From positions 1 through 64,000 of the forward strand of contig JAIQGL010000006.1 of NCBI GenBank assembly GCA_020072585.1: DNA of 64,000 nt. Reading direction: 5' to 3'. The DNA comes from Terriglobia bacterium (GTDB lineage Bacteria > Acidobacteriota > Terriglobia > Terriglobales > Acidobacteriaceae). Made by a program: the position numbers and the translations under genes. Below the pieces are notes generated by a model. That model saw only the letters and a program-made list of their open reading frames with translations, had not been told where the DNA came from and ran no database searches. Position 1 is the stretch's first letter. Every line of letters begins with the position of its first letter. Shown piece after piece: positions 53,468 to 62,743 of this stretch.

Positions 53468-56416
53468 TCATCCAGTCACTCCAGCCGCTTTTTGCTCAGA
53501 CTCCCGTTCCAGCGGTTTCACCGGCAGGAAAACGCGCTGCTCCGTCGCCGGGCACAGGCTCTTGTAATCACACCAGCGGCAATGCGATCCAGGGCTGGGA
53601 TCGAACTCGCCCCGGCTGATTCCTTCGGCGGCGTCTTCTATCTCCTGGCGGGCGGTATCCAGTTGCTTTACCGTGCGTCCGGCAACGGCATGGCTATTGT
53701 CCTGCACATTGACCAGAACCAGTTCGCGCGGAGAGAGATTCATCTGCGCCACAGCCATCGCGTATATGGATAATTGCAGGCTCTCTTCCGCGAACTTCCG
53801 GTCTTTCGGTGCGCCGGTCTTGTAGTCGATCACGCGCACCACGCCGTCCTCAAGCTGGTCGATGCGGTCAATACGCCCTCTGATCTCACGTCCGCCCAGC
53901 TTGAAGCTGAACTTGTGCTCCGCGGCAATTACATTCACAGAACCTCTCGGGCTCGCATTCAGAAGGGTCCGCAGTTGGTCTTCGCCCCTCTCCTCATACA
54001 TCTTTCTCTGGACCGGGTCATCGATGTAGCCTTTGGCAAACTCGTGCCTGAACGCCTGAATGGCGTCGTCAATGCTCAGCTCCTTCGCGTGCGCCGCCGG
54101 ATCATAGTAGTTCTTCAACACCGTGTGGATGGCAAAGCCATATTGCATGGCAGCGGCGGCCTCGCCGGGAATTCGCCAGTCACGCTCCAGCTTGAATTTC
54201 ATGGGGCACGTGGAGTAGCTCTGCACTGCGTTCGCACTCAGCGCCATCTCGTCTTTGGCAAAAGTTGGCGGCAGAAGCATCCACGCTCCCACCGCCGAGG
54301 GCTCCAGCGGGAGCTTGACTGATCGTAAGCCATCACTGTTTCTCGTGGTCAACGCCGGCTTCAGCCTGCGATCGCCAATGAGCGGGCGCAGGAAGCCCGG
54401 CGGTGTTGGGTCTTTTTTCCCTTTTCCCGGACGCGAACCAATGCTCATCCGGTCGCGTGCCCTCGTGATGGCAACGTAGAACAGCCTGCGCTCTTCCTGA
54501 TCGTGTACCAGTTTGCCCTCGCCCACCGCAATGGAGCTGCGCAACGCCGGCGGAAATTCAAACAGGCTTTCCTTGAAATACGTTGGAAAAGCCCCCGAAG
54601 TAACGCGCAGCAGCCATACGTGGGAGAACTCCAGTCCCTTGGCGGCGTGCACACTCATCAGTTGTACCGCCTCTGGATGGCGGCGCTCCAGCTCAGCCAT
54701 TTGCTCTTCCGTATACAGCGGAAGGATTCCGCGGCCCTGCTGGTAGTATTCAAGGTATTGCAGGAACTCCGGCAATGAATCATCCCTGACGAAGGCTTTC
54801 TTCTCCCATGTGGCGGCGAAGCGCAGAATCGCCTGAACCACTGGATCCTGTTCCGGCAAACCAAACTGCCGGACAAGATACGTGATGGCCCCTTCCGCGC
54901 TCAGCTTCTGCTCCGCGATAAATTCCCGAGCTTGTTTAACGGCAGCCAGCATCGGAGCAGCCGACTCCACCGTTTGCAGCACGGCCCTGAAACTTTTGGG
55001 TCCACCGGAAGCACCCAGCTTTTTCCGCAGATCATCGGCGGAGACATTGAACTTTGGCAGCGCGCACACGCGGAACAGGCTGTCTACATCGTTGTCATGG
55101 CCCACGGCACCCGCCAGTGCTAGCAGGTCGCGTGCCATGGCCGTCTCCAGCACATTGAGTCCAGTCACGATAAACGGAATGTCGCGTGCCGCCAGCTCGG
55201 CCATCAGGTCTTCGCGCTGCATATGCTGGCGGTATAGGACCGCCAGGGAGCACTCATCCGCTGGGCGGTTGCCGCGCAGCCGCGCAATCTCTTCCCCAAT
55301 CACAGCCGCTTCGCCTTCATGGGAATCACTGAGCACGATCTCCACCGGCTCGTCAAAAACAAAGCGCCCGCCTTCCTGGTCACGGCGGTCGCGTCCGGAT
55401 TCAAGCTGTGCCCGCTGGAACTTCACTCTTTCGCCCAGCGACTGCACTGGTGGATTTTCATTGATGGCCGCATAGGCGACGCGCAGAATATTGCCGCGCG
55501 ATCTCTGGTTCTCATCCAGTACCACGCCCTCAGTCTGCGGGAAGCGTTTCTGGAACTCCTCAAACGCCGCGCTGGAGGCCCCGCGAAAGCGGTAGATGGC
55601 CTGGTCCGGATCGCCCACGGCAAAAATGTTCTGCGCTTCCCCTGCCAGCAGTTGCGCCAGGATGATATTGCTGGAGTTGCAGTCCTGAAATTCATCAATC
55701 AGGATGAAACGCGCCTTCCGCTGCTCACGCCCCAGCAGGGCCACGTCTGACTCCAGCAGCCGCACGGCATTCCGGATCATCATGCCGAACGTTCCCATGT
55801 TCTCACGTTCCAGCAGCCGCATTGAGTTGGTATAGACGCGCGCAATCTCCTGCCAGCGTTCAATGATCTCCGGACCGCCCATCTCTTCCACTTCCTTGGA
55901 GCGGCAGTTGCGCGGCATGTCGCTGCCTGCACGCAGGCAATCGACATATTGCTGGAACTGCTCCGGGCCTACCAGCTCTTCATGGCAGCGATCAAAAAAA
56001 TTCTTCAGATCTTCAAGAAACTGGCCCAGGTCGGCTGGCTTGATAAAGCGCTTCAGTCCAAGCTGGTCAATCCTCTGGCGTAAAAAGACATACACATCTT
56101 CTGGCAGCAACAGGTTAAAGTCATGGCCCGCTCGCTTGAGCACGCCCAGGCAATACGCATGAAACGTTCCGGCGAATATTGCCGTCTTGCGGCGCAAACG
56201 TTTCTCTACCCGCGCCTTCAGTTCCGCAGCTGCATTGTCAGTGAACGTTATGGCCAGTATCTCTTCCGGCTTGGCGTGGCCCTGTTCGATCAACCAGGCA
56301 ATGCGCTCCACCAGCACCGTGGTCTTGCCCGTTCCGGCGCCTGCGAGCACCAGCATGGGCCCCAGCGCATGCTCAATGGCCTGTTTTTGCCTCGGATTGG
56401 GAGTAAAAGTTGCCAC
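53468..56416 (-). CDS. UvrD/Rep-type DNA helicase with C-terminal PD-(D/E)XK nuclease and Fe-S cysteines
   Basis: The GTG start at 56416 gives 982 residues beginning TFTPNPRQKQAIEHALGPML. Superfamily 1A helicase motifs are clear: Walker A GAGTGKTTVLVERI, Walker B LIDEFQDCNS, motif III VGDPDQAIYRFRGA and motif V MSVHAAKGLEFSHVWL. After a linker there is a RecB-type nuclease domain (about 730-975) with GRIDRIDQLEDGVVRVIDYKTG. Four cysteines (one in YSTCPMKFKL, three in HCRWCDYKSLCP) form the Fe-S cluster pattern of AddB and Cas4 nucleases. It probably processes DNA ends in double-strand-break repair. Downstream rmuC may share its transcript. Confidence 0.93.
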   Translation of the reverse strand: MATFTPNPRQKQAIEHALGPMLVLAGAGTGKTTVLVERIAWLIEQGHAKPEEILAITFTDNAAAELKARVEKRLRRKTAIFAGTFHAYCLGVLKRAGHDFNLLLPEDVYVFLRQRIDQLGLKRFIKPADLGQFLEDLKNFFDRCHEELVGPEQFQQYVDCLRAGSDMPRNCRSKEVEEMGGPEIIERWQEIARVYTNSMRLLERENMGTFGMMIRNAVRLLESDVALLGREQRKARFILIDEFQDCNSSNIILAQLLAGEAQNIFAVGDPDQAIYRFRGASSAAFEEFQKRFPQTEGVVLDENQRSRGNILRVAYAAINENPPVQSLGERVKFQRAQLESGRDRRDQEGGRFVFDEPVEIVLSDSHEGEAAVIGEEIARLRGNRPADECSLAVLYRQHMQREDLMAELAARDIPFIVTGLNVLETAMARDLLALAGAVGHDNDVDSLFRVCALPKFNVSADDLRKKLGASGGPKSFRAVLQTVESAAPMLAAVKQAREFIAEQKLSAEGAITYLVRQFGLPEQDPVVQAILRFAATWEKKAFVRDDSLPEFLQYLEYYQQGRGILPLYTEEQMAELERRHPEAVQLMSVHAAKGLEFSHVWLLRVTSGAFPTYFKESLFEFPPALRSSIAVGEGKLVHDQEERRLFYVAITRARDRMSIGSRPGKGKKDPTPPGFLRPLIGDRRLKPALTTRNSDGLRSVKLPLEPSAVGAWMLLPPTFAKDEMALSANAVQSYSTCPMKFKLERDWRIPGEAAAAMQYGFAIHTVLKNYYDPAAHAKELSIDDAIQAFRHEFAKGYIDDPVQRKMYEERGEDQLRTLLNASPRGSVNVIAAEHKFSFKLGGREIRGRIDRIDQLEDGVVRVIDYKTGAPKDRKFAEESLQLSIYAMAVAQMNLSPRELVLVNVQDNSHAVAGRTVKQLDTARQEIEDAAEGISRGEFDPSPGSHCRWCDYKSLCPATEQRVFLPVKPLERESEQKAAGVTG

Positions 56417-56514
56417 CGTAAGAAGATCTTATCCTTATTATGCGAATCTAAGGCGAAGGGGGCAATGGCTAAATGAAATTAAGTTGAGGAAAACTAGGCA
56501 ACATGGGTATATTC

Positions 56515-56560
56515 CAAAAAAAATGCTGCTGACCCCCACCCACTTGAAGGCCAGCAGCAA
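56515..56560 (-). terminator. Intrinsic terminator of the tyrosinase gene
   Basis: On the minus strand TGCTGCTG (from 56559) pairs with CAGCAGCA (to 56524) around a 20-base loop and is followed by TTTTTTTT. It lies 12 bases after the stop codon. Confidence 0.8.
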
Positions 56561-56571
56561 CTTTGTTTTCT

Positions 56572-58062
56572 CTAACGTTTCTGCGCCCTGATTTCCGCCC
56601 GCTCAGCTTTCAGCTCAAACGCATACTCAAGCTTTTGGCCGGGACGCATGATTTCGCCTGCAATTCCAGGTTTCTGCTCGGTTGGCCTGCGCACCACGCG
56701 CAATGTTGCCGGTTTCTCCTTGGCCAGCAAGTCTCCCGCAGCCTGGGTAATATCCAGCACCACCGTTTGCAGCCCATGTTGCTTCGTGTGCCGGCCTTCT
56801 CCATGCTCCACAATGGCGAAGGAACCCAGATGCTGCCTGCGCTCGCCGCGCACTGAGAGGATCTCAAATATCCCGCTGGCGTTGGGCGGTACGGGCACGC
56901 CTTGCAGCACCAGCAGCATTGTCGATTGCTGTCGCACGGCGTTCAGGGCCTCTTCCCGTATCCGTTCGCTGACTTCAAGGATCGGCCCTGGATCAGGACC
57001 GGGCAGACAGCAGATCAGCTTGCAGATCCAGATCAGTTGTAGCGGAGGAACCCTGAAGATGGGGACTTTATACGTGTAGCGAAGGTTCGAGTTGTGGTCC
57101 AGAACATCGGCGGCGCTCATGGACACAATTTGCTGGTTCTCGTCATAGAACGACCAGCGCGCGTTCAGGAACGCGGCATCGGTCGGGTTCTTGTAAGCAT
57201 TGGGTGGAAGACCTCCTCCTCCCGCAAGATCGTTCCAGCCGCTCCAGAGCTTGTCAATATTGCAATGATGGGCGAAGAACAGTGGATCGCGGGCCGCATA
57301 GCCCAGACTACCCATATCATGAAACGGCGGCGCAGGCTGCCCCACGTCCACGTGAATGGTGCCGTGAGGGTTGTTTTCCATGGCGCCGGCGGAAAAAGCG
57401 TTCCCGCCGAACGATGCAAAGTCAGTGAGCAGGTTGAGCGTGTTGATGCGTGCCGTGGTTCCGTCGGCCACTGGTAGATTTCCCCCGCCGGCCAATCCGG
57501 AGTTGCGGATGCCATCCCACAGCGGGTTGGCGGCGCTCCCCGGCGAACGATATGGCGTGGGCAGAGTTCGGATGTTCTCCCAGTCCCAGTAAGGCAGACG
57601 GAAATGGTTGAGATCGCCAACCAGCGAACCCAGGATACGCTCATAGTAGTAAAGGTATGCGCGATGCCAGGGAAAGAAATTCCATGATCCATGAATATCA
57701 GTGGGCGAAGTGGTGCAGGAATCGCAGAACAGGGCATGCATGTCCGCCTGCAGTACCCAGGTCCGTTTGTCGGTGGCGGGAAGCGCGCGCAGGGCCGCAT
57801 AAGCATTCTGCAACTTTGTGAGTTCTGCGGCGCTGAATGCATTAATCGACTTGCGCAGAATAATCGGCCGCGTATCACTGCCGGGAACGAAATGCGTTCC
57901 TCCGGTGGGCGGCGCCGGACAGCCACTGGGCGGGTCCTGAGCAAACGCCCTGAGACTGGAGAAAACCGTGCTGGGACCTGCAAACACTGAGCCTCCCGCA
58001 AGGGCTGCCGCGCCCCTCAGGAAACGCCGGCGGCTTGGACCGCTTGCATTGTCATGTTTCAT
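56572..58062 (-). CDS. Tat-exported tyrosinase family copper enzyme
   Basis: The start at 58062 follows GGGAGAA and opens with a twin-arginine signal (SRRRFLRGAAALAGGSVFAG). The 496-residue protein has the two type-3 copper sites: site A in MHALFCDSC and SWNFFPWHRAYLYYYER, site B in NNPHGTIHVDVG and DPLFFAHHCNIDKLWSGW. The Cys near the first His may form the thioether bridge known in plant-type polyphenol oxidases. The C-terminal 130 residues form a beta-rich domain resembling the plant PPO lid. It would oxidise phenols in the periplasm. It has its own terminator; the rsmE gene is 137 bp upstream. Confidence 0.9.
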   Translation of the reverse strand: MKHDNASGPSRRRFLRGAAALAGGSVFAGPSTVFSSLRAFAQDPPSGCPAPPTGGTHFVPGSDTRPIILRKSINAFSAAELTKLQNAYAALRALPATDKRTWVLQADMHALFCDSCTTSPTDIHGSWNFFPWHRAYLYYYERILGSLVGDLNHFRLPYWDWENIRTLPTPYRSPGSAANPLWDGIRNSGLAGGGNLPVADGTTARINTLNLLTDFASFGGNAFSAGAMENNPHGTIHVDVGQPAPPFHDMGSLGYAARDPLFFAHHCNIDKLWSGWNDLAGGGGLPPNAYKNPTDAAFLNARWSFYDENQQIVSMSAADVLDHNSNLRYTYKVPIFRVPPLQLIWICKLICCLPGPDPGPILEVSERIREEALNAVRQQSTMLLVLQGVPVPPNASGIFEILSVRGERRQHLGSFAIVEHGEGRHTKQHGLQTVVLDITQAAGDLLAKEKPATLRVVRRPTEQKPGIAGEIMRPGQKLEYAFELKAERAEIRAQKR

Positions 58063-58198
58063 TGAATTCTCCCGAAGCAAATTTACCGTCGGCAGGGCGA
58101 CTGAAACACACGTTACCGCAAACTTCCTTGATCGCTTGCTGGAACGGCTAGTCTTAGAGTGCATTGCCAGGGCGATTCGTTTCGGAAAAAATGGTTTA

Positions 58199-58906
58199 TC
58201 AGAACAGTTCTGCGGCAGCCACTGCCACGGCGGCAATCGCCGCAGTCTCAGCCCGGAGAATTGTGTTGCCTAATGAGGCCGGCTTCCATCCGCTGGCGTG
58301 GAAAAGCTCCAGTTCGGTCTCTGACCATCCACCTTCCGGACCAAATGCCAGGGCCAGTGGAGGGTGACATTCGGCCAGTGCGGCCTTCAGGGAAACCTGC
58401 TGTTCGGTTTCAGCAAGCACAATTCTGCCGCCCCCTGCTGCTGTAAGCGCTTTCTTTAGTTCCGCAGGATCGGCGATCTGCGGGGGTGCAACCCGCCGCG
58501 CCTGCTGCGATGCCTCGCGCGCAATCTTACGCCAGCGCTCCACGCGCGCCAGAGCGGCCTTGGCCAGATGCTTCTCCGTCCGTTGGGCAATCACCGGAAC
58601 AATTTCTGCTACGCCCAGCTCAGTCAGCTTCTCCAGTGCCCACTCCATGCGGTCAAATTTGAAAATGGAAAGATAAACTGTGATTTGCGGAAGGGACTCG
58701 CTCTCAACCACCGCGCCAAGGTGAAATTCCACCTGCTCATGCGAAGCAGCAGCGACCGTGGCTAACCTGAGCACACCGTTTGCCGCAACTTCAAAAGTTT
58801 GTCCGATTTTTACGCGAAGCACGCGAAAGAGATGGTTTGCGTTCGGTCCCAGCAGCCAGGCGCGATCGCCTTCCACACGATCAGCAATCCAGCGTCTCCG
58901 GGTCAT
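58199..58906 (-). CDS. rsmE: 16S rRNA (uracil1498-N3)-methyltransferase
   Basis: The 235-residue SPOUT methyltransferase has an N-terminal PUA-like domain (about 1-70) and a C-terminal trefoil knot (about 75-235). The knot ends in LALAFGPEGGWSETELELF and LGNTILRAETAAIAAVAV, the S-adenosylmethionine-binding region. It methylates U1498 of 16S rRNA. The start codon overlaps the stop of the membrane protein upstream (ATGA), so it is translationally coupled. It closes the heat-shock operon hrcA-grpE-J-like-dnaJ-membrane protein-rsmE, and the dnaJ-rsmE link is common in bacteria. Confidence 0.94.
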   Translation of the reverse strand: MTRRRWIADRVEGDRAWLLGPNANHLFRVLRVKIGQTFEVAANGVLRLATVAAASHEQVEFHLGAVVESESLPQITVYLSIFKFDRMEWALEKLTELGVAEIVPVIAQRTEKHLAKAALARVERWRKIAREASQQARRVAPPQIADPAELKKALTAAGGGRIVLAETEQQVSLKAALAECHPPLALAFGPEGGWSETELELFHASGWKPASLGNTILRAETAAIAAVAVAAAELF

Positions 58907-59274
58907 ACGCGCGCAAGCATTACGTAAGAGCCGGCAGCCAGCCCCAGATAGAGTATCCCCAGCAGACGGCTCTGGAAGACAAGCGATTCCAGCGTGGGAA
59001 ACCGGGCCTGAAAATAAGCTTCAGCGGCGCTCAGGATGGAAAAAATGGTGCCGATGATAATCCAGCTCTGATGCCCCCATGGAACGAAGTAGATGCCTCC
59101 AAAAACCACTCCCACCACAAGGAAGAGCAAGCTGCGCATCTTCGCTTTTGCAATGGCGTTGGTCGCCTTGAAGCGCTCCAGTTGCAGCTCGGCAAACCGG
59201 CGCGGCAGCAGAAGGCGGATCACCCCGGCCAAGCCGGCCACAATCACTACGAACCAGATGTAGTATTTACCCAA
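58903..59274 (-). CDS. Small membrane protein between dnaJ and rsmE (123 aa)
   Basis: The frame has no ATG near its natural beginning. The best start is a TTG at 59274 that overlaps the dnaJ stop (TTTGGGTAA), so synthesis is probably coupled to dnaJ; the frame upstream of it is a shadow of dnaJ. The product has four hydrophobic helices (YYIWFVVIVAGLAGVIRLLL, SLLFLVVGVVFGGIYFVPW, SWIIIGTIFSILSAAEAYF, LLGILYLGLAAGSYVML). No named family is recognised. It overlaps rsmE by 4 bp, so it lies firmly inside the heat-shock operon. Confidence 0.7.
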   Translation of the reverse strand: MGKYYIWFVVIVAGLAGVIRLLLPRRFAELQLERFKATNAIAKAKMRSLLFLVVGVVFGGIYFVPWGHQSWIIIGTIFSILSAAEAYFQARFPTLESLVFQSRLLGILYLGLAAGSYVMLARV

Positions 59275-60385
59275 AGATGTCTTTGACCTTTTCAAACAGG
59301 CTGCGCGGTTCCGGCTTGTTCTCAATCGTCTCACCCAGTTCAGACAGCAGTTCACGCTGGCGTTTGGTGAGTTTATGCGGCGTCTGCACTCTTACCTTGA
59401 TGTACATATCGCCTTTGCCGGAACTCTGCAGTGCCGGCACGCCTTTGCCGCGAACGCGGAACGTGGTTCCCGACTGCGTACCCTCAGGTACCTTGAGCTT
59501 GTGCTCGCCGCCATCCAGAGTTGGGATATGAATTTCCGCTCCCATGGCAGCCTGGCTGAATGAAATTGGCACGGAACAGTGCAGGTCCTTGCCTTCGCGC
59601 TCAAAAAACGGATGCGGTTTGACCTGAAGCACAACGTAAAGATCGCCGGCAGGGCCACCGTTCGGGCCTGCGTCACCCTGCTCCTGATAACGGATCCGCG
59701 TGCCGTCTTCCACGCCCGCTGGTACGCTCACGTCAATGACGTGTTCCTTCATCACGCGGCTTTCACCTTTGCACTTGCTGCATGGATCGGAAATGACCCG
59801 GCCTGCGCCCTGACAGGAAGGGCATGTGCGCGCGATGCTGAACATTGCCTGTTGATACCGCACCTGGCCACGGCCCGCGCATGTTGGACAAGTGGAAGGC
59901 GACTTTCCGGCTTCTGATCCGCTGCCTTTGCATTTTTCGCAAGTCTCATAGCGCCGGACTTTAATCTGGGTCTTCTTGCCGAAAGCAGCTTCTTCAAAAG
60001 TAAGAGTAAGGTCGGCGCGGGCGTCGCCGCCGCGTTGCACCCGGCTGCGACCGCGTCCGCCGCCAACATTCACGCCAAAAAAATCGCTGAAGATGTCGCC
60101 GAACACGTCACTGAAATCGGTAAAGTTGGAAGGATCAAAACCGCCTCCGCCATTCACCGCGGCATGGCCATACTGGTCATAGCGTGCGCGCTTCTCGGCG
60201 TCCATCAGGACGCTGTAAGCCTCAGTGCACTCTTTAAACTTTTCTTCCGCCTCGGTGTTTCCCGGATTGCGGTCAGGATGGTACTGCATGGCCAGCTTGC
60301 GGTAAGAGCTCTTGATCTCCTGCTCTGTGGCCGTGCGGGTCACGCTCAGTATTTCGTAGTAATCACGTTTTGCTTGCGTAGCCAA
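59267..60385 (-). CDS. dnaJ: Chaperone DnaJ (Hsp40)
   Basis: The protein (372 residues) begins with a TTG codon preceded by GAGGTAA; there is no ATG near. Layout: J domain (about 6-75) with intact YHPDRNPG; Gly/Phe-rich region (about 78-115); a zinc domain with four CxxCxGxG-type repeats (CEKCKGSG, CPTCAGRG, CPSCQGAG, CSKCKGES; about 145-210); and substrate-binding C-terminal beta domains. DnaJ delivers unfolded clients to DnaK and stimulates its ATPase. It belongs to the CIRCE-controlled operon; dnaK is not in this window. Confidence 0.97.
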   Translation of the reverse strand: MATQAKRDYYEILSVTRTATEQEIKSSYRKLAMQYHPDRNPGNTEAEEKFKECTEAYSVLMDAEKRARYDQYGHAAVNGGGGFDPSNFTDFSDVFGDIFSDFFGVNVGGGRGRSRVQRGGDARADLTLTFEEAAFGKKTQIKVRRYETCEKCKGSGSEAGKSPSTCPTCAGRGQVRYQQAMFSIARTCPSCQGAGRVISDPCSKCKGESRVMKEHVIDVSVPAGVEDGTRIRYQEQGDAGPNGGPAGDLYVVLQVKPHPFFEREGKDLHCSVPISFSQAAMGAEIHIPTLDGGEHKLKVPEGTQSGTTFRVRGKGVPALQSSGKGDMYIKVRVQTPHKLTKRQRELLSELGETIENKPEPRSLFEKVKDIFG

Positions 60386-60416
60386 AATTACCTCAATCGT
60401 CTATTGGATGAATGCT

Positions 60417-60758
60417 TTATTTGAACAGCAGAAGGTCAAAAATCACGTCAATCCAGCTACCCGAGCGCCTATTCCGGTTACGACGGTGGTGATGGCTCTG
60501 CAGGTAAGCATTCAGCTCCGCATCTTTCTTGTCTTCTTCGTCGTCCTCCGCCTTAAGACGCGCATCGTAATTGGAACGCTTCTGGGGATCGCGAAGAACA
60601 GCATATGCAGCTTCCACTTCTGCCAGTTCTTCCGGCGCATCTTCTACCGTAGACACGCGCAACTCGGCTACGCGTTTGCCGTAAACCTTCTCAACTTCCT
60701 GCTGGCTCGCCTTGGGATCAACTCCCAGGTCCATGTAGTAGTCGGGCAGCTTGGCCAT
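60417..60758 (-). CDS. J-domain-like protein lacking the HPD motif (113 aa)
   Basis: Residues 5-70 follow the J-domain pattern (YYMDLGVDPKASQQEVEKVY at the start; AEVEAAYAVLRDPQKRSNYD for helices III-IV). Between helices II and III the conserved HPD is absent: the segment reads KRVAELRVSTVEDAPEEL. Without HPD it should not stimulate DnaK's ATPase. The C-terminus is acidic, then basic/histidine-rich (HHHRRNRNRRSG) and ends in a hydrophobic helix (WIDVIFDLLLFK) that could touch a membrane. AAGGAG precedes the start. It sits between grpE and dnaJ, suggesting a modulator of the same chaperone system. Confidence 0.8.
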   Translation of the reverse strand: MAKLPDYYMDLGVDPKASQQEVEKVYGKRVAELRVSTVEDAPEELAEVEAAYAVLRDPQKRSNYDARLKAEDDEEDKKDAELNAYLQSHHHRRNRNRRSGSWIDVIFDLLLFK

Positions 60759-60893
60759 TAAATGCTCCTTCGATAAAACAGGGCCCGACTCACGAATATT
60801 TAACTTAGCGCTTTCCCGCGGAGTACCCTACCCCCCATCCCCTCAACTAGGATTCCAAAGGAGTTACAGCTTTCATCCCCCGGGGATTGCCGC

Positions 60894-61601
60894 TCACTTG
60901 TTACCGCCCACCGCTTTAGCCACTCTCACCATCGCCGGCCGCAGCAGCCGCCCTTTAATCCGGTAGCCGGGCTGCAACTCTTCCAGAACATGATGGTCCG
61001 GCGCGGCATCGCTCTCAACCATCTCAATGGCTTCATGCACCCGCGGATCAAACAGTTCACCTTGCGCGGGTATGCGCTCCACGTTCAGCTTTTGCAACAC
61101 GTCCTGAAGCTGTTTGAAGATCAACTCCACGCCTTTGCGCAGATCCTCAGGCTTGGCGGACGAATTCTTGAGCGCCAGGGTGAAACTATCGATCACCGGG
61201 AGCAGAGTGCGGGCCGCATCAGAGACTGCAAAGTCGCGGAAATCGGCGTTCTCTTTGGCCGCGCGCTTGCGATAATTATCAAATTCGGCTTGCAGCCTTG
61301 CCAGACGGTCAAACAAATCAGAGCGCTCGGCTCGCAGCTTCTGTAACTCGCTCTCCGCGCCGATTGCTACGGAAGCCTGGGGATCGTCCACAGACGCGCT
61401 CTTCTCTTCAAAACCGTCCGCTGGGTCCGCAACGGGGAGTTCATGCTCCAAAACCTGCTTCTGTTGCGTGTCTTTCAATGGCCCGTCTTTCTGCTGTTCG
61501 TCTTTCAATGGCTCGTCTTTCAACTGTTCGTCAAGGCTGATATCAGCCCTTCCGTTACCCTTGCTCATTCCTGCACCTGGTCTCTTGATTGGAATTTTCA
61601 C
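60894..61601 (-). CDS. grpE: Nucleotide exchange factor GrpE
   Basis: The frame opens with a GTG at 61601 that overlaps the hrcA stop (GTGA); an ATG at 61568 is the alternative. The protein (about 235 residues) begins with a charged low-complexity region containing DEQLKDEPLKDEQQKDGPLK repeats (about 22-45). The conserved GrpE dimer follows (about 80-235): LRAERSDLFDRLARLQAEFD, NYRKRAAKEN, VIDSFTLAL, GYRIKGRLLRPAMVRVAK. It releases ADP from DnaK. Length and C-terminus match the family; the N-terminal repeats do not. Confidence 0.95.
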   Translation of the reverse strand: MKIPIKRPGAGMSKGNGRADISLDEQLKDEPLKDEQQKDGPLKDTQQKQVLEHELPVADPADGFEEKSASVDDPQASVAIGAESELQKLRAERSDLFDRLARLQAEFDNYRKRAAKENADFRDFAVSDAARTLLPVIDSFTLALKNSSAKPEDLRKGVELIFKQLQDVLQKLNVERIPAQGELFDPRVHEAIEMVESDAAPDHHVLEELQPGYRIKGRLLRPAMVRVAKAVGGNK

Positions 61602-62644
61602 GTGTTCTCATTCAGCAGCTTGTCAAAAAGCTGCGCGATGTACGAGACCGCCGTGATGGTGTGCTGATAATCCATGCGGGTTGGACCAATCACCGCCAGC
61701 GATCCGCGCATCTCTTCCCCGACCCTGGCCGGCGCACCGATTAAGACAAAGTTGCGCATCTCCGGCACTGCCTCTTCCAGTCCGATGACAACACGTACCG
61801 CTTCCTGGCGCGTGTCCAGGTAGGCGGCAAGCAATTCTGCCACCCGTTCTTTCTCTTCCAGGGTCTTGACCATGCCGCGCAAACGCTCGCGGTCCTGGTC
61901 ATTGCCCACAAGATTGGCCACGCCTTCTACAAAGATGTTCTTGGCAGGCTCTTCGGCTGCCAGAGCGCCGCTTTTATCGAGTTCGTCCAGGCTTTTCATC
62001 AGCCGGTCATATTCGCTGCGTTCGTGGTCAATACGCCGGCGCAGCTCGGTCTTTACATTGCTGATGATCCAGCCCCGGAAATTTTCATTGATATAGTTCG
62101 CGGCAGTGTTCAGATCACTCTGGTCCAGATCACGCTCCAGCCGCATCATGCGGTCATGGACAACGCCCGCCTTAGTCACCACTACGGCCAGCACGCGGTT
62201 GTTCGCCTGACGGGAGAAGTAAACGTGTTCCAGAGCATTCTTTGGCCCGGCGTTTCCGATCGCCACCCCGACTCCACTGGAAACCAGAGAGAGCACGTGG
62301 GAGGTCCGCTCCAGAAACTCCTGCACGTCGACCGTGCCCTGCAACGTGTCCGAAATCAATGTCTGATCAGCTACCGAGATAGTCGCCTTGCCTGAAATCT
62401 GGTCCACATAATACCGGTAAGCCTGTGAGGTAGGAACCCGTCCGGCTGAGGTATGAGGCTGCTCCAGGAATCCGCTGTCAGATAGATCCGCCATTACGTT
62501 GCGTATTGTCGCCGGACTAAGTCCATCCTTATTGTGGCGGGAAAGCGTACGTGAACCTACGGGCTCACCCGTGGAGATGTAGGTTTCCACAATGGCCGTA
62601 AGGATTTCCCGCTCACGAGGGCCGATTTGTCCTGGATTTGGCAT
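61598..62644 (-). CDS. hrcA: Heat-inducible transcription repressor HrcA
   Basis: The 348-residue protein has an N-terminal winged helix (about 1-95: GPREREILTAIVETYISTGE, TIRNVMADLSDSGFLEQPHT then SAGRVPTSQAYRYYVD), a GAF-like middle domain and a C-terminal domain (ending GSLAVIGPTRMDYQHTITAV, the typical HrcA terminus). It represses heat-shock genes by binding the CIRCE operator, and such an operator lies about 100 bp upstream of its own start, so it should be autoregulated. It is the first gene of the operon and its stop overlaps grpE's GTG start. Confidence 0.97.
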   Translation of the reverse strand: MPNPGQIGPREREILTAIVETYISTGEPVGSRTLSRHNKDGLSPATIRNVMADLSDSGFLEQPHTSAGRVPTSQAYRYYVDQISGKATISVADQTLISDTLQGTVDVQEFLERTSHVLSLVSSGVGVAIGNAGPKNALEHVYFSRQANNRVLAVVVTKAGVVHDRMMRLERDLDQSDLNTAANYINENFRGWIISNVKTELRRRIDHERSEYDRLMKSLDELDKSGALAAEEPAKNIFVEGVANLVGNDQDRERLRGMVKTLEEKERVAELLAAYLDTRQEAVRVVIGLEEAVPEMRNFVLIGAPARVGEEMRGSLAVIGPTRMDYQHTITAVSYIAQLFDKLLNENT

Positions 62645-62712
62645 ACCACAGACTTACCAAGAGTCCTGTTTACAACAACTTGACAGGAATTTAACGAACT
62701 CCTGCTGATTAG

Positions 62713-62742
62713 ATTTTAAGGATGTTAGTGGGTTATTGTCAA
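62713..62742 (-). promoter_or_regulatory. Sigma-70-type promoter of the hrcA operon
   Basis: On the minus strand TTGACA (62742-62737) and TAAAAT (62718-62713) are separated by 18 bp. Transcription should start near 62706, about 60 bases before the hrcA codon 1. The CIRCE element is one base upstream of the -35. Confidence 0.75.
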
Positions 62743-62743
62743 G

